The position numbers and the translations under genes are program-made. From SKHV01 sp963678565 (GTDB lineage Bacteria > Bacteroidota > Bacteroidia > Bacteroidales > Prolixibacteraceae), in assembly GCA_963678565.1 (NCBI GenBank), contig OY782875.1:1178001-1242000 (forward strand): a DNA stretch of 64,000 bases, given 5' to 3'. Of this stretch, positions 35,803 to 45,123 are shown piece by piece; the stretch's first letter is position 1; every line of letters starts with the position of its first letter. A model generated the notes under the pieces. The model searched no databases, was not told the origin of the DNA, and worked only from the letters and a program-made list of their open reading frames with translations.

Positions 35803-36555
35803 TTATTCAAAGCTTGGTTTAGCCGACCACTCATCAATAATTGCTTCGTCTGCCTCTTTGTCGACCAATTTTAGTTCAACTAAATATTTTTTCTGATCCA
35901 ATTCATATTCTAACTTGTAGAATGGAATTTCAACAATAGGAGTTAATCCGGAAGGAAGAAATGCACAATTATTATTTTCAGCAACAAGCTCATAAGTAGC
36001 AGGGTCAAGAATGGACGCATAAATTTTACCATCAAAATCATTTGGCAAAAAGTTGGCTAAATGAATATTTAACTGATGTCCATAGTTGTCGGGTATAATA
36101 AAAACTTCTGAAAATAGTATTCCAGCACCTCTAAAGTTTTCAATCGAAATGGATTTTATTATTTCCCGAAGTGTTATTGCATTGTAATTGTTGTTTGTAA
36201 TTGATATTTGAAGTGAATTAATCTCAAAACTAACAAGGTTGCTTATGTCGATACATTCTAGGTTTGTAAAAGATATTTGGTTTTGGTTTAAAACAATTTT
36301 TGATCCCTTTGGTAAACTTTTACAATGAAGCAGGAAAGCATTAAAATCTTCTTCGATTTGAAATTGAACAGAAATGAATACGGTATCTGTTGACGTCAGT
36401 TGTGTTTTATTGTTTTTTAAATCGATTGCCTCATTCAAGCTGTTTTTTATTTCCCAGTTTTCAATAGGAATAAAATCCATATTCCGAGTAGCTGTTTGCG
36501 CCCAAATACTGATTGCAACGAAAAGAAAGACTATGATTAGCTTTAATTTTAACAT
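35803..36555 (-). CDS. secreted hypothetical protein, operon partner of the CPBP protease
   Basis: 250 residues with an N-terminal signal peptide (MLKLKLIIVFLFVAISIWAQ). The mature part is beta-rich with Asn- and Ile-rich strands (TLREIIKSISIENFRGAGIL; GHQLNIHLANFLPNDFDGKI), suggesting an Ig- or jelly-roll-like periplasmic domain. No cysteine cluster, lipobox or catalytic motif is visible, and I do not recognise the family. Its stop is 6 bp before the CPBP start. The pairing suggests it may be a substrate or partner of that membrane protease, which is inference from gene order only. Confidence 0.65.
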   Translation of the reverse strand: MLKLKLIIVFLFVAISIWAQTATRNMDFIPIENWEIKNSLNEAIDLKNNKTQLTSTDTVFISVQFQIEEDFNAFLLHCKSLPKGSKIVLNQNQISFTNLECIDISNLVSFEINSLQISITNNNYNAITLREIIKSISIENFRGAGILFSEVFIIPDNYGHQLNIHLANFLPNDFDGKIYASILDPATYELVAENNNCAFLPSGLTPIVEIPFYKLEYELDQKKYLVELKLVDKEADEAIIDEWSAKPSFE

Positions 36556-36664
36556 GATCTTGATTTTTGCTGATCAAATATATCTGTAACAAATTAAACA
36601 GCAATGAATTTATTTTTATTAAAACGATATTTAATTTCTGTTTTTTCAATTCAGCACAATGGTA

Positions 36665-36672
36665 TAACTTTG
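36665..36672 (+). promoter_or_regulatory. Bacteroidota -7 element (TAACTTTG) just before a start codon
   Basis: An exact TAnnTTTG match ending 5 bp before the ATG at 36678. A transcript starting 4-8 bases after the element would have almost no leader. It also argues against the in-frame upstream ATG at 36567. Confidence 0.6.
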
Positions 36673-36677
36673 CAGCA

Positions 36678-38666
36678 ATGAATAAACCAACCAAAAAGCA
36701 ACCAGAATTACTACTTCCGGTTGGAAATACCGAAGCATTTTATGCTGCATTAAAAGGAGGAGCAGATGCTATTTTTCTTGGCTTGCGAAGTTTTAATGCT
36801 CGAAACAGGGCTAGCAACTTTACACCCTGGCAGCTTTCTGCAATTGTAAAAGAAGCACACCAAAAAGGTGTAAAGGTTTATATTACACTCAATACAGTGA
36901 TTCGAAATCATGAGCTTCCTGAGTTAATCAACACCATTTATCAGCTATCGCAAATTAAACCCGATGCCGTAATTGTACAAGACTGGGGGGTGTATTTTTT
37001 GATCAAAAAGTACTTTCCAAAATTAACTATACATGCGAGCACGCAAATGGCCAATCATAATTCGGTAGGCGCAAATTTTTCCTATAAAAAAGGAATTGAG
37101 CGTGTGGTAATGGCGCGTGAATTGACAAAAACAGAATTGTCAGAAATTGCAAGTAAATCAAAGGCCGAAATAGAGTTGTTTATCCATGGCGCACTGTGTT
37201 ATTCTTTTTCTGGGATGTGTTTATTTAGTAGTTTTTTAGGAGGCGCAAGTGCAAATCGAGGAAAATGTACGCAGCCTTGCCGGCGAAACTATACCCAAAA
37301 AGATGAAGAAAGTTATTTTTTCAGTTTGAAAGACAATCAGTTGATTGATCATTTATCTTTGATCGAGAAATTAGGTATTGATTCCTTAAAAATCGAAGGT
37401 CGAATTAAATCGGCTGAATATGTTTATCAGGTGGCTTCGGCCTATCGCTTAGCAATAGATGAACCGAAGGAAAGAGCGCGTGCAGCCTATATTTTAAAAA
37501 CCGATTTGGGACGCGAAAAAACAGATTATTTCTATGGGAAGAAGGTAGCGGAAGCGATAACTCAGTCTGCGAATACGGGTTTGTTTTTAGGAACAGTAGA
37601 GTTGTTCTCTGATGGAAAAGTTACATTTAAAAGCGAAGCAGAATTGATCGGTGGTTGCAGATTACGACTGCGCTCAAAAGCCAATGATGAACAAACTGTA
37701 GTGAAAGTGGATGAATTGATTCATACAGATGATCTTTATTCATTCACGACAGGAGCAAAGCAAATTCAAGTAGGAGATGAAGTGTATTTGGCAGGACTGA
37801 GAATGAAGTTTCCAAGTAAACTGAATACCAATGGAGTTAAAATAAACGAACGTATTCGAAATGATCGTCTTACCCATATTAAAGCGGGAATTAGGCATAA
37901 GTCGAAGCCTACAAAACCAGAATATTATTTGCGAATTGATTCTCTTGCTTGGTTACGCAAGATTCGTTTGGAAGATTATAGTGCAGTGATTTTGAATCTC
38001 ACAAGAAAGGAGTTGGAAGATTTCAATCCAAAATTACCTTTTCTTCAGAAAAACAAAAATCGGGTTTATGTCGAATTGCCAAAATTTATTCCTGAAGGAG
38101 ACTTGGCGTTTTATAAGCAAATAATTCATCAACTTGTTGCTTCCGGCATCGGCAATTTCTCATTGAGTCATTTGTCTCAAAAAGAGTTGTTGCCCCAAAA
38201 TACACGATTCATCACCAACGAAAATGTCTATGCTTTCAACGATGCTGCGATTCAGTTTTTGAAGCAGGAAGGAGCGCAACGTATCGTATTGCCGTACGAG
38301 AACGATATTGTTAATTTGGCGAAGGGCACGGATAAAGCCGGAGTTATTCCAGTTTATTTTTATCCTGAACTTTTCTACTCAAGAATGCCTGTTCAAGCTA
38401 AGAAAGAAGAATGGTTTGAGGATAAAATGGGGGAGAAGTTCAAGAAAATGGTGCGCGAAGGAATGACCATTGTGTTGCCGGAACACCCGGTTTCGTTAAC
38501 ACAATACAAATCAAAATTAGAGCGCTACGGTTTTAATCGTTTCCTTATTGATATGAGTTTTTCAACTCCGTCTAAAAACACTCCTAAAACTATTTTAGGA
38601 CGATTGAAACGATCGGAACAAATTCAACCTAGTTCGAATTTTAATTTTAAAAGAGAATTAAAATAA
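36678..38666 (+). CDS. U32-family protein, probable RlhA-type 23S rRNA hydroxylation factor
   Basis: 662 residues from the ATG at 36678. The frame is open to 36567, but the promoter element at 36665-36672 and the family start (PELLLPVGNTEAFYAALKGG) favour the later ATG. The U32 signature ELFIHGALCYSFSGMCLFS lies at about 165-183, followed by ANRGKCTQPCR, whose cysteines are thought to bind an Fe-S cluster. SLKIEGRIKSAEYV is also typical. U32 proteins were first called collagenases, but bacterial members such as RlhA and TrhP hydroxylate RNA bases using prephenate-linked chemistry. The length with a long C-terminal extension fits RlhA (YdcP) better than TrhP. The exact target is inferred. Confidence 0.88.
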   Translation: MNKPTKKQPELLLPVGNTEAFYAALKGGADAIFLGLRSFNARNRASNFTPWQLSAIVKEAHQKGVKVYITLNTVIRNHELPELINTIYQLSQIKPDAVIVQDWGVYFLIKKYFPKLTIHASTQMANHNSVGANFSYKKGIERVVMARELTKTELSEIASKSKAEIELFIHGALCYSFSGMCLFSSFLGGASANRGKCTQPCRRNYTQKDEESYFFSLKDNQLIDHLSLIEKLGIDSLKIEGRIKSAEYVYQVASAYRLAIDEPKERARAAYILKTDLGREKTDYFYGKKVAEAITQSANTGLFLGTVELFSDGKVTFKSEAELIGGCRLRLRSKANDEQTVVKVDELIHTDDLYSFTTGAKQIQVGDEVYLAGLRMKFPSKLNTNGVKINERIRNDRLTHIKAGIRHKSKPTKPEYYLRIDSLAWLRKIRLEDYSAVILNLTRKELEDFNPKLPFLQKNKNRVYVELPKFIPEGDLAFYKQIIHQLVASGIGNFSLSHLSQKELLPQNTRFITNENVYAFNDAAIQFLKQEGAQRIVLPYENDIVNLAKGTDKAGVIPVYFYPELFYSRMPVQAKKEEWFEDKMGEKFKKMVREGMTIVLPEHPVSLTQYKSKLERYGFNRFLIDMSFSTPSKNTPKTILGRLKRSEQIQPSSNFNFKRELK

Positions 38667-38767
38667 CATCATTCATGCTTATTTGCTTGCAAAAATTGTT
38701 GTAGGTTATGTTTTAATTCTAAATGCAATACCGTAACTTTATAAAAGTTCCCTCAAAAAAAATATAA

Positions 38768-39142
38768 ATGAGCTTTACTATAAACATTGATAAAAATTCA
38801 AAGCTGATTCTTTATAAGCATACTGGATTTATAAAAAAGGAAGCAATTGGAGAAGCTTGGGAGGAGTTTTTATCGATGAAAGAATTTACTGAATTAAAAT
38901 ACAACTTACTTTCAGATTATACAGAAGCTACTTTTGATATTACGACTAATGATGCCGACTTCATTTTAGACTTTCTTTTCGATATAAAAGATTTATTAAA
39001 AGATAAAAAACAGGCATTAGTTATTGCAGATCCTTATAGCACTGCATTGTCTTTCATTTTTGAGAAACAAGTTCTGGAAAAAGTTAGATTTAAGGTAAAG
39101 GTTTTTTCAACTCGAGAAGCTGCTTTAGCATGGTTGATTTAA
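38768..39142 (+). CDS. SpoIIAA/STAS-like small protein
   Basis: 124 residues, cytoplasmic. The pattern (FTINIDKNSKLILYKHTGFI, then KKEAIGEAWEEFLSMKEF, YNLLSDYTEATFDI and KDKKQALVIADPYSTALSFI) resembles the SpoIIAA-like/STAS fold seen in many small Bacteroidota proteins, with alternating strands and helices. There is no conserved phosphorylated Ser motif that I can point to. It abuts the stop of the convergent DUF721 gene with no gap. The function is unknown and the family assignment is tentative. Confidence 0.7.
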   Translation: MSFTINIDKNSKLILYKHTGFIKKEAIGEAWEEFLSMKEFTELKYNLLSDYTEATFDITTNDADFILDFLFDIKDLLKDKKQALVIADPYSTALSFIFEKQVLEKVRFKVKVFSTREAALAWLI

Positions 39143-39433
39143 TTATTTAAATACAATGTGATCAATTACTTTCTGATTTACACTTTCGTTGAGGGCATTG
39201 AGCAACTGACTGCGCATCATAAATAGTTCGTGGCGAATTACTGAAGAATCTAGATAGACATATAAAACTCGATTTTGCACATAGATATTTCGTGTAGCGC
39301 TGCTAATGGTTTTGCCCAGAATTTTCTCCCAATTTTCAACAATTTTAGTTTCGTTCAATTTTTTGTTGAACTTCGAACTTTGCGAGAACTCTTTAAGCAA
39401 ATCGCCTATTTTTTTTGTTTGATTTCTACGCAT
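39143..39433 (-). CDS. DUF721 (DciA-like) protein
   Basis: 96 residues. The N-terminus IGDLLKEFSQSSKFNKKLNE followed by TKIVENWEKILGKTI and YVQNRVLYVYLDSSVIRHEL is the DUF721 pattern. DciA-type members help load the replicative helicase DnaB. The family often sits next to recF, as here: its ATG lies 8 nt inside the end of recF, so the two are translationally coupled. The C-terminal segment LLNALNESVNQKVIDHIVFK completes the fold. A role in replication is inferred from family and context. Confidence 0.85.
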   Translation of the reverse strand: MRRNQTKKIGDLLKEFSQSSKFNKKLNETKIVENWEKILGKTISSATRNIYVQNRVLYVYLDSSVIRHELFMMRSQLLNALNESVNQKVIDHIVFK

Positions 39434-40532
39434 CGTCTACCACTTTACCGTTTTCAATTTTGAAAATTTTCTGACTCGTATCAATTCGGTTGACAATATC
39501 ATCTAAATGTTCCCGATTGGTATCGGTAATGAAAATCTGTCCGAATTGATCATCCGAAACCAATTCAATTATTTTTCCAACTCGGTTGGCATCTAATTTA
39601 TCAAAAATATCATCGAGTAAAAGAATCGGATTGAGTTTACTAATTTGTTTCAGAAATTCAAACTGCGCAAATTTTAAGGCAACTAAATAAGTTTTTGTTT
39701 GCCCTTGTGATCCTAATTTTTTGATGGAGTATTCACCCAACTGAAGGTTGAGGTCGTCTTTATGAATTCCAACAGTTGTGCGTTGTGTAATGCGATCTTT
39801 TTCACGTTGTTGCAATAACAAATCGCGATAGGATAATTCATCTAATCGAGAAGAATACGTGAGTTTTACTTCTTCTTTACCTGCTGAAATAAAATCGTAG
39901 TATTTTTGAAAAACAGGAATCAACTTTTCTAAAAACTCTTTGCGCGCTTCGTAAATATAGGTTCCGTATTCAATTAACTGTTCGTCGTAAATAAGCAAAG
40001 TATCTTCATCGAATGCACGAATTTCAGCAAACTGTTTGAGAAGATTATTACGCTGTAAAAGTGCACGGTTGTATCTCAATAAAGCGTCAAGAAATTTCTT
40101 GTCGAATTGCGAAATCACCCCATCCATAAACTTTCGGCGCTCTTCGCTTCCGCCGGTAATTAAATAGGTATCCGAAGGAGAAATCATCACCAATGGAAAA
40201 AGACCAATGTGGTCGGACAAACGTTTGTAATTCTTTTTATTTCTTTTGAACTGTTTCTTATTTCCGTTTTTGTAGCCACACGAAATAAATTCTTCATCAT
40301 CATTCCGGGTGTATTTCCCTTGAACCATAAAGAATTCTTTGTCGTGTTGCACGTTCTGTGAATCAATATTGTTGAAAAAACTTTTTGTAAAAGAGAGGTA
40401 ATAAATTGCATCTAGAATATTGGTTTTACCAGCTCCGTTATCGCCTAAAAAGCAATTTAATTTAGGGCAAAACTGAAGGTCAGCTTGTTCAATATTTTTG
40501 TAATCGAGGATTGATATTTTTTCTAAATGCAT
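39426..40532 (-). CDS. recF: DNA replication and repair protein RecF
   Basis: 368 residues. The Walker A motif is GDNGAGKT at 30-37 (FLGDNGAGKTNILDAIYYLS), and the signature region KLGSQGQTKTYLVALKFAQF and Walker B LNPILLLDDIFDKLD are in the C-terminal half. RecF is an SMC-like ATPase that loads RecA at single-strand gaps with RecO and RecR. The gene overlaps the DUF721 ORF by 8 nt and lies 31 bp downstream of the hydG-like gene. dnaA and dnaN are not in this window, so recF is away from any visible origin. Confidence 0.96.
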   Translation of the reverse strand: MHLEKISILDYKNIEQADLQFCPKLNCFLGDNGAGKTNILDAIYYLSFTKSFFNNIDSQNVQHDKEFFMVQGKYTRNDDEEFISCGYKNGNKKQFKRNKKNYKRLSDHIGLFPLVMISPSDTYLITGGSEERRKFMDGVISQFDKKFLDALLRYNRALLQRNNLLKQFAEIRAFDEDTLLIYDEQLIEYGTYIYEARKEFLEKLIPVFQKYYDFISAGKEEVKLTYSSRLDELSYRDLLLQQREKDRITQRTTVGIHKDDLNLQLGEYSIKKLGSQGQTKTYLVALKFAQFEFLKQISKLNPILLLDDIFDKLDANRVGKIIELVSDDQFGQIFITDTNREHLDDIVNRIDTSQKIFKIENGKVVDDA

Positions 40533-40563
40533 ATAGTTTTTAGAATTACGAATTACTAAACTG

Positions 40564-42072
40564 TTATAAGTAGAGGTCGCGTTTCCCCACTTTTATTTGT
40601 TCGTAAGTACGCATAAAATCGTTGAATATTTTTCCGTTATTTTTCATGAAATATCCTTCGTTTTTAATTTCGCCTAATTCTTCGGCAATGATTTTTTCTC
40701 CAATCGCCTTTGTTTCGGGCGAAGCATAGTCGTCGAGGTATTCACGATAGGTGAGCACGGCATTAAGTTTACAAAACTTTCCTTCAACGCAATGTTTTAG
40801 CATTCCCATAATGGTGTCGCCAGTTCGTCCGCAACGATAGCCTGCTGTACAAAACGAAGCAATCATCCCCATTTCGCCAATTTCTTTTATTATTTCATCT
40901 AAGCTTCTGCCGTCGCCAATAGTAAATTGTTCGGTATTACTCTCTTCTGGTGGATTACATTCGTGGTAAGCTCCAATTCCGATTTTTGTTGAGGCATCGG
41001 TTTGGGTGCAGCCCAATTTTATCACTTCTTTTTTCAATTCCGCCTCTTCGCGTGCAGTGATAATCAAACCCGGGTAAGGAAGTGCCAAGCGTAAAACTGT
41101 AACCAGTTTCTTAAAATCTTCGTCGTTCACCAGGTATTTCGAATTGGTACTCAACAAAGAACCAGATGCAGGCGTAATTCGAGGAACAGAAACTGTGTGT
41201 GGTCCAACTCCAAACATTTTTTCCAAATGAGCAGCATGAGCCACCAAACCAAGCACCTCAAATTTCCAATCATACAAACCAAAGAGTGCACCAATGGCCA
41301 CATCATCAATTCCGGCGGTTTGTGCACGATGTAAGGAATAAAGTCTCCAGTTGTAGTTCCCTTTTATTGTGTTTTTAGGGTGAACCAGCTCGTAGGTTGG
41401 CTGGTGATAAGTTTCCTGAAAAACCTGATAAGTACCAATTCCGGTTTCTTTTAAGGTTTTTAAATCGGCCAGCGACATCGGTGCCGCATTGATATTTACA
41501 CGTCGAATACTGGTTGTACGCCCACTTACCGGAGCTTTACGTTCAACACTGTACACCGCTTTAATGGTTTCTACCATGTAATTGATATCTGATTTGGGAT
41601 GTTCGCCATACACCATAATCATACGTTTATGACCATTATCCAAAACCGATTCTGTTTCCTTAACAACTTCATCGGGTTTTAAAATTCGACGAATTTCATT
41701 GTTGTTTTCCGAGCGAAATCCGCAGTAAGCGCAGTTGTTTACGCAAAGGTTTGCACAATAAAGTGGGGCAAAAAATACAATACGATTGTCGTACACTTTT
41801 CGTTTAACTTCGAGGGCAGCAGCCTTCATTTCTTCCCAAAGTTCGGGATCGGTAACGTGCATCAGTTTTGAAGTTTCTTCTAGCGTAAGTGCCTGAATAT
41901 TCAAGGATTTTTGAATAATCTCCCTAATTTCTTCTTTCGTGGCCGATTTCTCTTTCGTAAGAATATTATTGAATTTTTCTTCATCAATAAAATCTTTCCC
42001 ATTTTCTAGATAAGGCTCGTTTTCTTGGGGCTTTACTGTATTATTTATCCACTCTTGTAATAGACTACTCAT
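40564..42072 (-). CDS. hydG: HydG-like radical SAM enzyme ([FeFe]-hydrogenase maturase family)
   Basis: 502 residues. The radical SAM cluster motif is C110-x3-C114-x2-C117 (CANLCVNNCAYCGFRS), followed by a ThiH/HydG-type barrel (YQVFQETYHQPTYELVHP; GIDDVAIGALFGLYDWKFE). HydG cleaves tyrosine to supply CO and CN for the H-cluster. The C-terminal extension normally carries CX2CX22C for the auxiliary cluster. Here the first and third cysteines are present (C408, C434, 26 apart), but the second position (411) is Gly, with extra cysteines at 414 and 428 (CTAGYRCGRTGD). No hydrogenase, hydE or hydF is in the window. It could be a HydG paralogue with altered auxiliary-cluster ligation. Confidence 0.85.
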   Translation of the reverse strand: MSSLLQEWINNTVKPQENEPYLENGKDFIDEEKFNNILTKEKSATKEEIREIIQKSLNIQALTLEETSKLMHVTDPELWEEMKAAALEVKRKVYDNRIVFFAPLYCANLCVNNCAYCGFRSENNNEIRRILKPDEVVKETESVLDNGHKRMIMVYGEHPKSDINYMVETIKAVYSVERKAPVSGRTTSIRRVNINAAPMSLADLKTLKETGIGTYQVFQETYHQPTYELVHPKNTIKGNYNWRLYSLHRAQTAGIDDVAIGALFGLYDWKFEVLGLVAHAAHLEKMFGVGPHTVSVPRITPASGSLLSTNSKYLVNDEDFKKLVTVLRLALPYPGLIITAREEAELKKEVIKLGCTQTDASTKIGIGAYHECNPPEESNTEQFTIGDGRSLDEIIKEIGEMGMIASFCTAGYRCGRTGDTIMGMLKHCVEGKFCKLNAVLTYREYLDDYASPETKAIGEKIIAEELGEIKNEGYFMKNNGKIFNDFMRTYEQIKVGKRDLYL

Positions 42073-42229
42073 TGTAAAATATTTTCAACAAAATTAATGC
42101 TTTCTCAATAGAACAAACTAAATTTTTGTGATATCTGTTTAAAAAGTTCAGAGAATCGGCTAACTAATTGAGAGCCGATAATAAAACTTACGGTAATTGT
42201 GGTGGGGAAGGAGATAGAAAAAAGGATGT

Positions 42230-43537
42230 TTATTTTTTCTTATTATTTACAAATATCATATATCGAGCATGTTTTCGAAGTACTGAGTCTAATGGAAGAT
42301 TTTGCATTTCTGCTTCGCGTTTTATATTTGAATACCATTTTTTTGTAGCTCTTATCTTTTCGATGTACTCTTGGATTTCAAGTTCTTTCTTTTCTGCTTC
42401 AGTAAGTTTGTTATTGACAAATCTTGTATAAAACTCATTGGTAAATCCCCAATCGCAAGAAGGACGTGTTGCTTCAGTACTCATAATAATAAATACATCA
42501 TGATTTTCTAGTTCATACTCAAGATTTATTTCTTCATTGGTTATCAATTCATCACCACGATAAATTTGTTTGTAGTAATACAAAAAATCGCCACTATTGA
42601 AGGCATTTTTACAAACACCTTGAAAGTACATATGCATATAATAACTATCAGACACCACCATTATTTTTTCATCCGAAGTTCCAGAATCTGTAAATGAAAG
42701 TTTAGGATAAGATAATTCAGTATTCTTTATGGGAAAAAGTAAATTCATTCCTCTTTCGATATCATTATCGATTTGTCGTGGAACATTACTTTTCTCAACA
42801 TCGGAAAGGACAATATGATTCAATTTAATATCTCTTAAATTTTCTATATATTTTATCAATGAGTCAGCTGCTAAGGTCGAACCATACATGCTCCAATGGG
42901 TTCCTGTTTTAGGAAAAAGGAGATGCTCGGTAGTGTCCTTCATATTGCAAAACCATTGGTTAAAATCAATATTGTGTATTCCGTATTTTTTTAGGTATTT
43001 GTTATATGTTTCAAGGTTTGTTTTTCCTTCTTCCTTTTTTATTCTGCGATAATAATGATCAGGAATGAATTCTGGATAATAGCTTCCTTTTCCTGCAGCA
43101 GTAACAAATACCAGATCTTTACCTTTGCTTTTAAGGAATTTACTTATCTCACTTATCTTTTTTACTCTTTTTTCAATTTCTTTTTCACCCAAGAAATCTT
43201 TTCCCAAATAGGCTTCGATATACTTAACCTCAAATAAATAATTATCCGTTCCTATGATTACGCTATTGGCTTTTGCTTTCTTGAAAAGAGAAAAATAGAT
43301 CTGATTATTGAGGCGTACAAAGAAATTCCGAAATCCAAAATTTTGATTAATAAATTGTTCCCCTTCTTCTTGGAATGAACCATTTACCCATGCGGAGTAG
43401 GTGAGCTGAGGTTTTTCGTATTTTTTAAAACTTCCGTTTAAATCATCTAGCTTAACCACCCTAAATATTTGCTGCATCATTGGGATGAAGAGCATTATCA
43501 TAACGAAAATAAATATAGCTGTATATTTCCTTTTCAT
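42230..43537 (-). CDS. AlgX/AlgJ-like SGNH hydrolase, O-acyl transfer partner
   Basis: 435 residues. An N-terminal membrane anchor (about 6-24; TAIFIFVMIMLFIPMM) precedes a periplasmic domain with AlgJ/AlgX landmarks: the GTHWSMYGSTLAADSL motif (DHHW superfamily THW) and VVSDSYYMHMYFQGV, a GDS-like Ser loop. These proteins transfer acetyl groups onto exopolysaccharides after an MBOAT protein moves them across the membrane. Its ATG is only 4 nt after the stop of the MBOAT gene, so the two form a tight operon. The acceptor polymer is unknown. Confidence 0.85.
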   Translation of the reverse strand: MKRKYTAIFIFVMIMLFIPMMQQIFRVVKLDDLNGSFKKYEKPQLTYSAWVNGSFQEEGEQFINQNFGFRNFFVRLNNQIYFSLFKKAKANSVIIGTDNYLFEVKYIEAYLGKDFLGEKEIEKRVKKISEISKFLKSKGKDLVFVTAAGKGSYYPEFIPDHYYRRIKKEEGKTNLETYNKYLKKYGIHNIDFNQWFCNMKDTTEHLLFPKTGTHWSMYGSTLAADSLIKYIENLRDIKLNHIVLSDVEKSNVPRQIDNDIERGMNLLFPIKNTELSYPKLSFTDSGTSDEKIMVVSDSYYMHMYFQGVCKNAFNSGDFLYYYKQIYRGDELITNEEINLEYELENHDVFIIMSTEATRPSCDWGFTNEFYTRFVNNKLTEAEKKELEIQEYIEKIRATKKWYSNIKREAEMQNLPLDSVLRKHARYMIFVNNKKK

Positions 43538-43541
43538 ACAA

Positions 43542-44963
43542 TTAGAATCTAAAGTAAATAAAAGGATTAAAACTCGATGTGGTTATGGCGCCAATCGATA
43601 AAATTAACAAGATGATACATACAATGGTTAATGTTGAAAACGTTTTGCCTTTGTATGAAGTATTAAATATAGTATTGTTTAATTGTTGACCTTTTGGAAG
43701 GAAGGTAATGAAAGAAAATAGTATTGCAATCGATAAGAAAACCCAATATTCAATATCGGTATAACCATCAATACTTCTAAATTGAAATGAAAACAACTTG
43801 ATAATATATTTCCACAGGTAAGCGACATTTTCAATTCTAAATATTACCCAACCGATCATGGTAATTGTAAAAGCATAAATCCAAGAAATAATTTTACCTG
43901 ACTTTTTTAGCCAACGATCGAGAAAAACACGTTCAATAATTAGGAAAAATCCATGGTAGGCACCCCAAATTATAAAGTTCCATGATGCTCCATGCCACAA
44001 TCCTGAAAGTAAGAAAACAAACCATAGATTAAAATAAAGTCTTCTTTTTGTTTTCACTCTATTACCACCAAGTGGAATGTATAAATAGTCTCTCATCCAG
44101 GCACCTAAAGTCATATGCCATCGTTTCCAAAATTCGGTAATCGATAAGGAAACATATGGATTGTTGAAGTTCTCAGGAAATTTAAAGCCAATCATTCGAC
44201 CAATTCCGATAGCCATATCGGAATATCCCGAAAAATCGAAATATATTTGGAAGGTATAAGATAGTATTCCAATCCAAGCATGCGAAGTGCTGATAATACT
44301 TGGATGCAGATTCATAATAGAATCGGCTTGTGCTCCAAGTACATTTGCAATAAGTACTTTTTTTGCCAATCCAATACAAAATCGTTGAAACCCGATTATT
44401 CGATCATAATTTGTTTCTTTTCTTGAGATTATTTGATCAGCGATTGAATTAAATCTAACAATCGGACCTGCAATCAATTGAGGAAACATAATTATATATA
44501 ATGTGTAATCACTTAGTTTTTTTAATGGTTTATGAACGCCTCTGTATACATCTATTGAATAAGTTAAAGACTGAAATGTGAAGAATGAAATTCCAATTGG
44601 TAAGATCACATTATCCCATGCGATCGCACCAATTTTCATGCTGTCAAGCGTTAAATTTATATTCTCGATAAAGAAATTAGCGTATTTGTAATAAGCTAAC
44701 ATTCCAATATTCAATACAATTGAGCTTGCAAGTAATATTTTCTTTACTCGCTGCTTTTCTTGATTATCCAGCGTTTTAACAATGAAATAATTCAAAATTG
44801 TTGAGCCTAAAAGTATGAATACGAATTCCGGAGCTCCCCAACTATAAAAAAGAATACTGGCAATTAATATGGTGTAATTCTTGATTTTCTCAGGTGAGAG
44901 ATAATAAGTCAGTAAAAAAACAGGAAAAAAGTATAAAAGAAATGTAATATTACTGAATACCAT
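43542..44963 (-). CDS. MBOAT-family O-acyltransferase (AlgI-like)
   Basis: 473 residues with about ten membrane helices. The AlgI/MBOAT signature region ENFNNPYVSLSITEFWKRWH, the following MRDYLYIPLGGNRVKTKRR and the conserved-His loop LSGLWHGASWNFIIWGAYHG (His at about residue 321) are intact. MBOAT proteins carry acyl groups, usually acetyl, across the inner membrane for O-acylation of cell-surface glycans. It is the first gene of the unit with the AlgX/AlgJ-like gene, 4 nt apart. A second MBOAT/SGNH pair is found at 54.3-57.2 kb on the other strand. Confidence 0.92.
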   Translation of the reverse strand: MVFSNITFLLYFFPVFLLTYYLSPEKIKNYTILIASILFYSWGAPEFVFILLGSTILNYFIVKTLDNQEKQRVKKILLASSIVLNIGMLAYYKYANFFIENINLTLDSMKIGAIAWDNVILPIGISFFTFQSLTYSIDVYRGVHKPLKKLSDYTLYIIMFPQLIAGPIVRFNSIADQIISRKETNYDRIIGFQRFCIGLAKKVLIANVLGAQADSIMNLHPSIISTSHAWIGILSYTFQIYFDFSGYSDMAIGIGRMIGFKFPENFNNPYVSLSITEFWKRWHMTLGAWMRDYLYIPLGGNRVKTKRRLYFNLWFVFLLSGLWHGASWNFIIWGAYHGFFLIIERVFLDRWLKKSGKIISWIYAFTITMIGWVIFRIENVAYLWKYIIKLFSFQFRSIDGYTDIEYWVFLSIAILFSFITFLPKGQQLNNTIFNTSYKGKTFSTLTIVCIILLILSIGAITTSSFNPFIYFRF

Positions 44964-45123
44964 TTTTTGTATTTAGTATCCAAAGTAACTATAGGCAAAC
45001 TATTTGCTTATTAATTAATTTGAACTGATTTTTAGTCTTAATTAGTTAAGAATTACTATTACAAATATTGATAATTTTTGTGGAAATAATACAGGTTTTA
45101 TTCAGTTTTTGGACAAAATTGAT

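Noticed and set aside
36567..36677. Upstream ATG extending the U32 protein by 37 residues
   Set aside because: The extension is hydrophobic and unlike the family, and an exact -7 promoter element lies within it, just before the second ATG.
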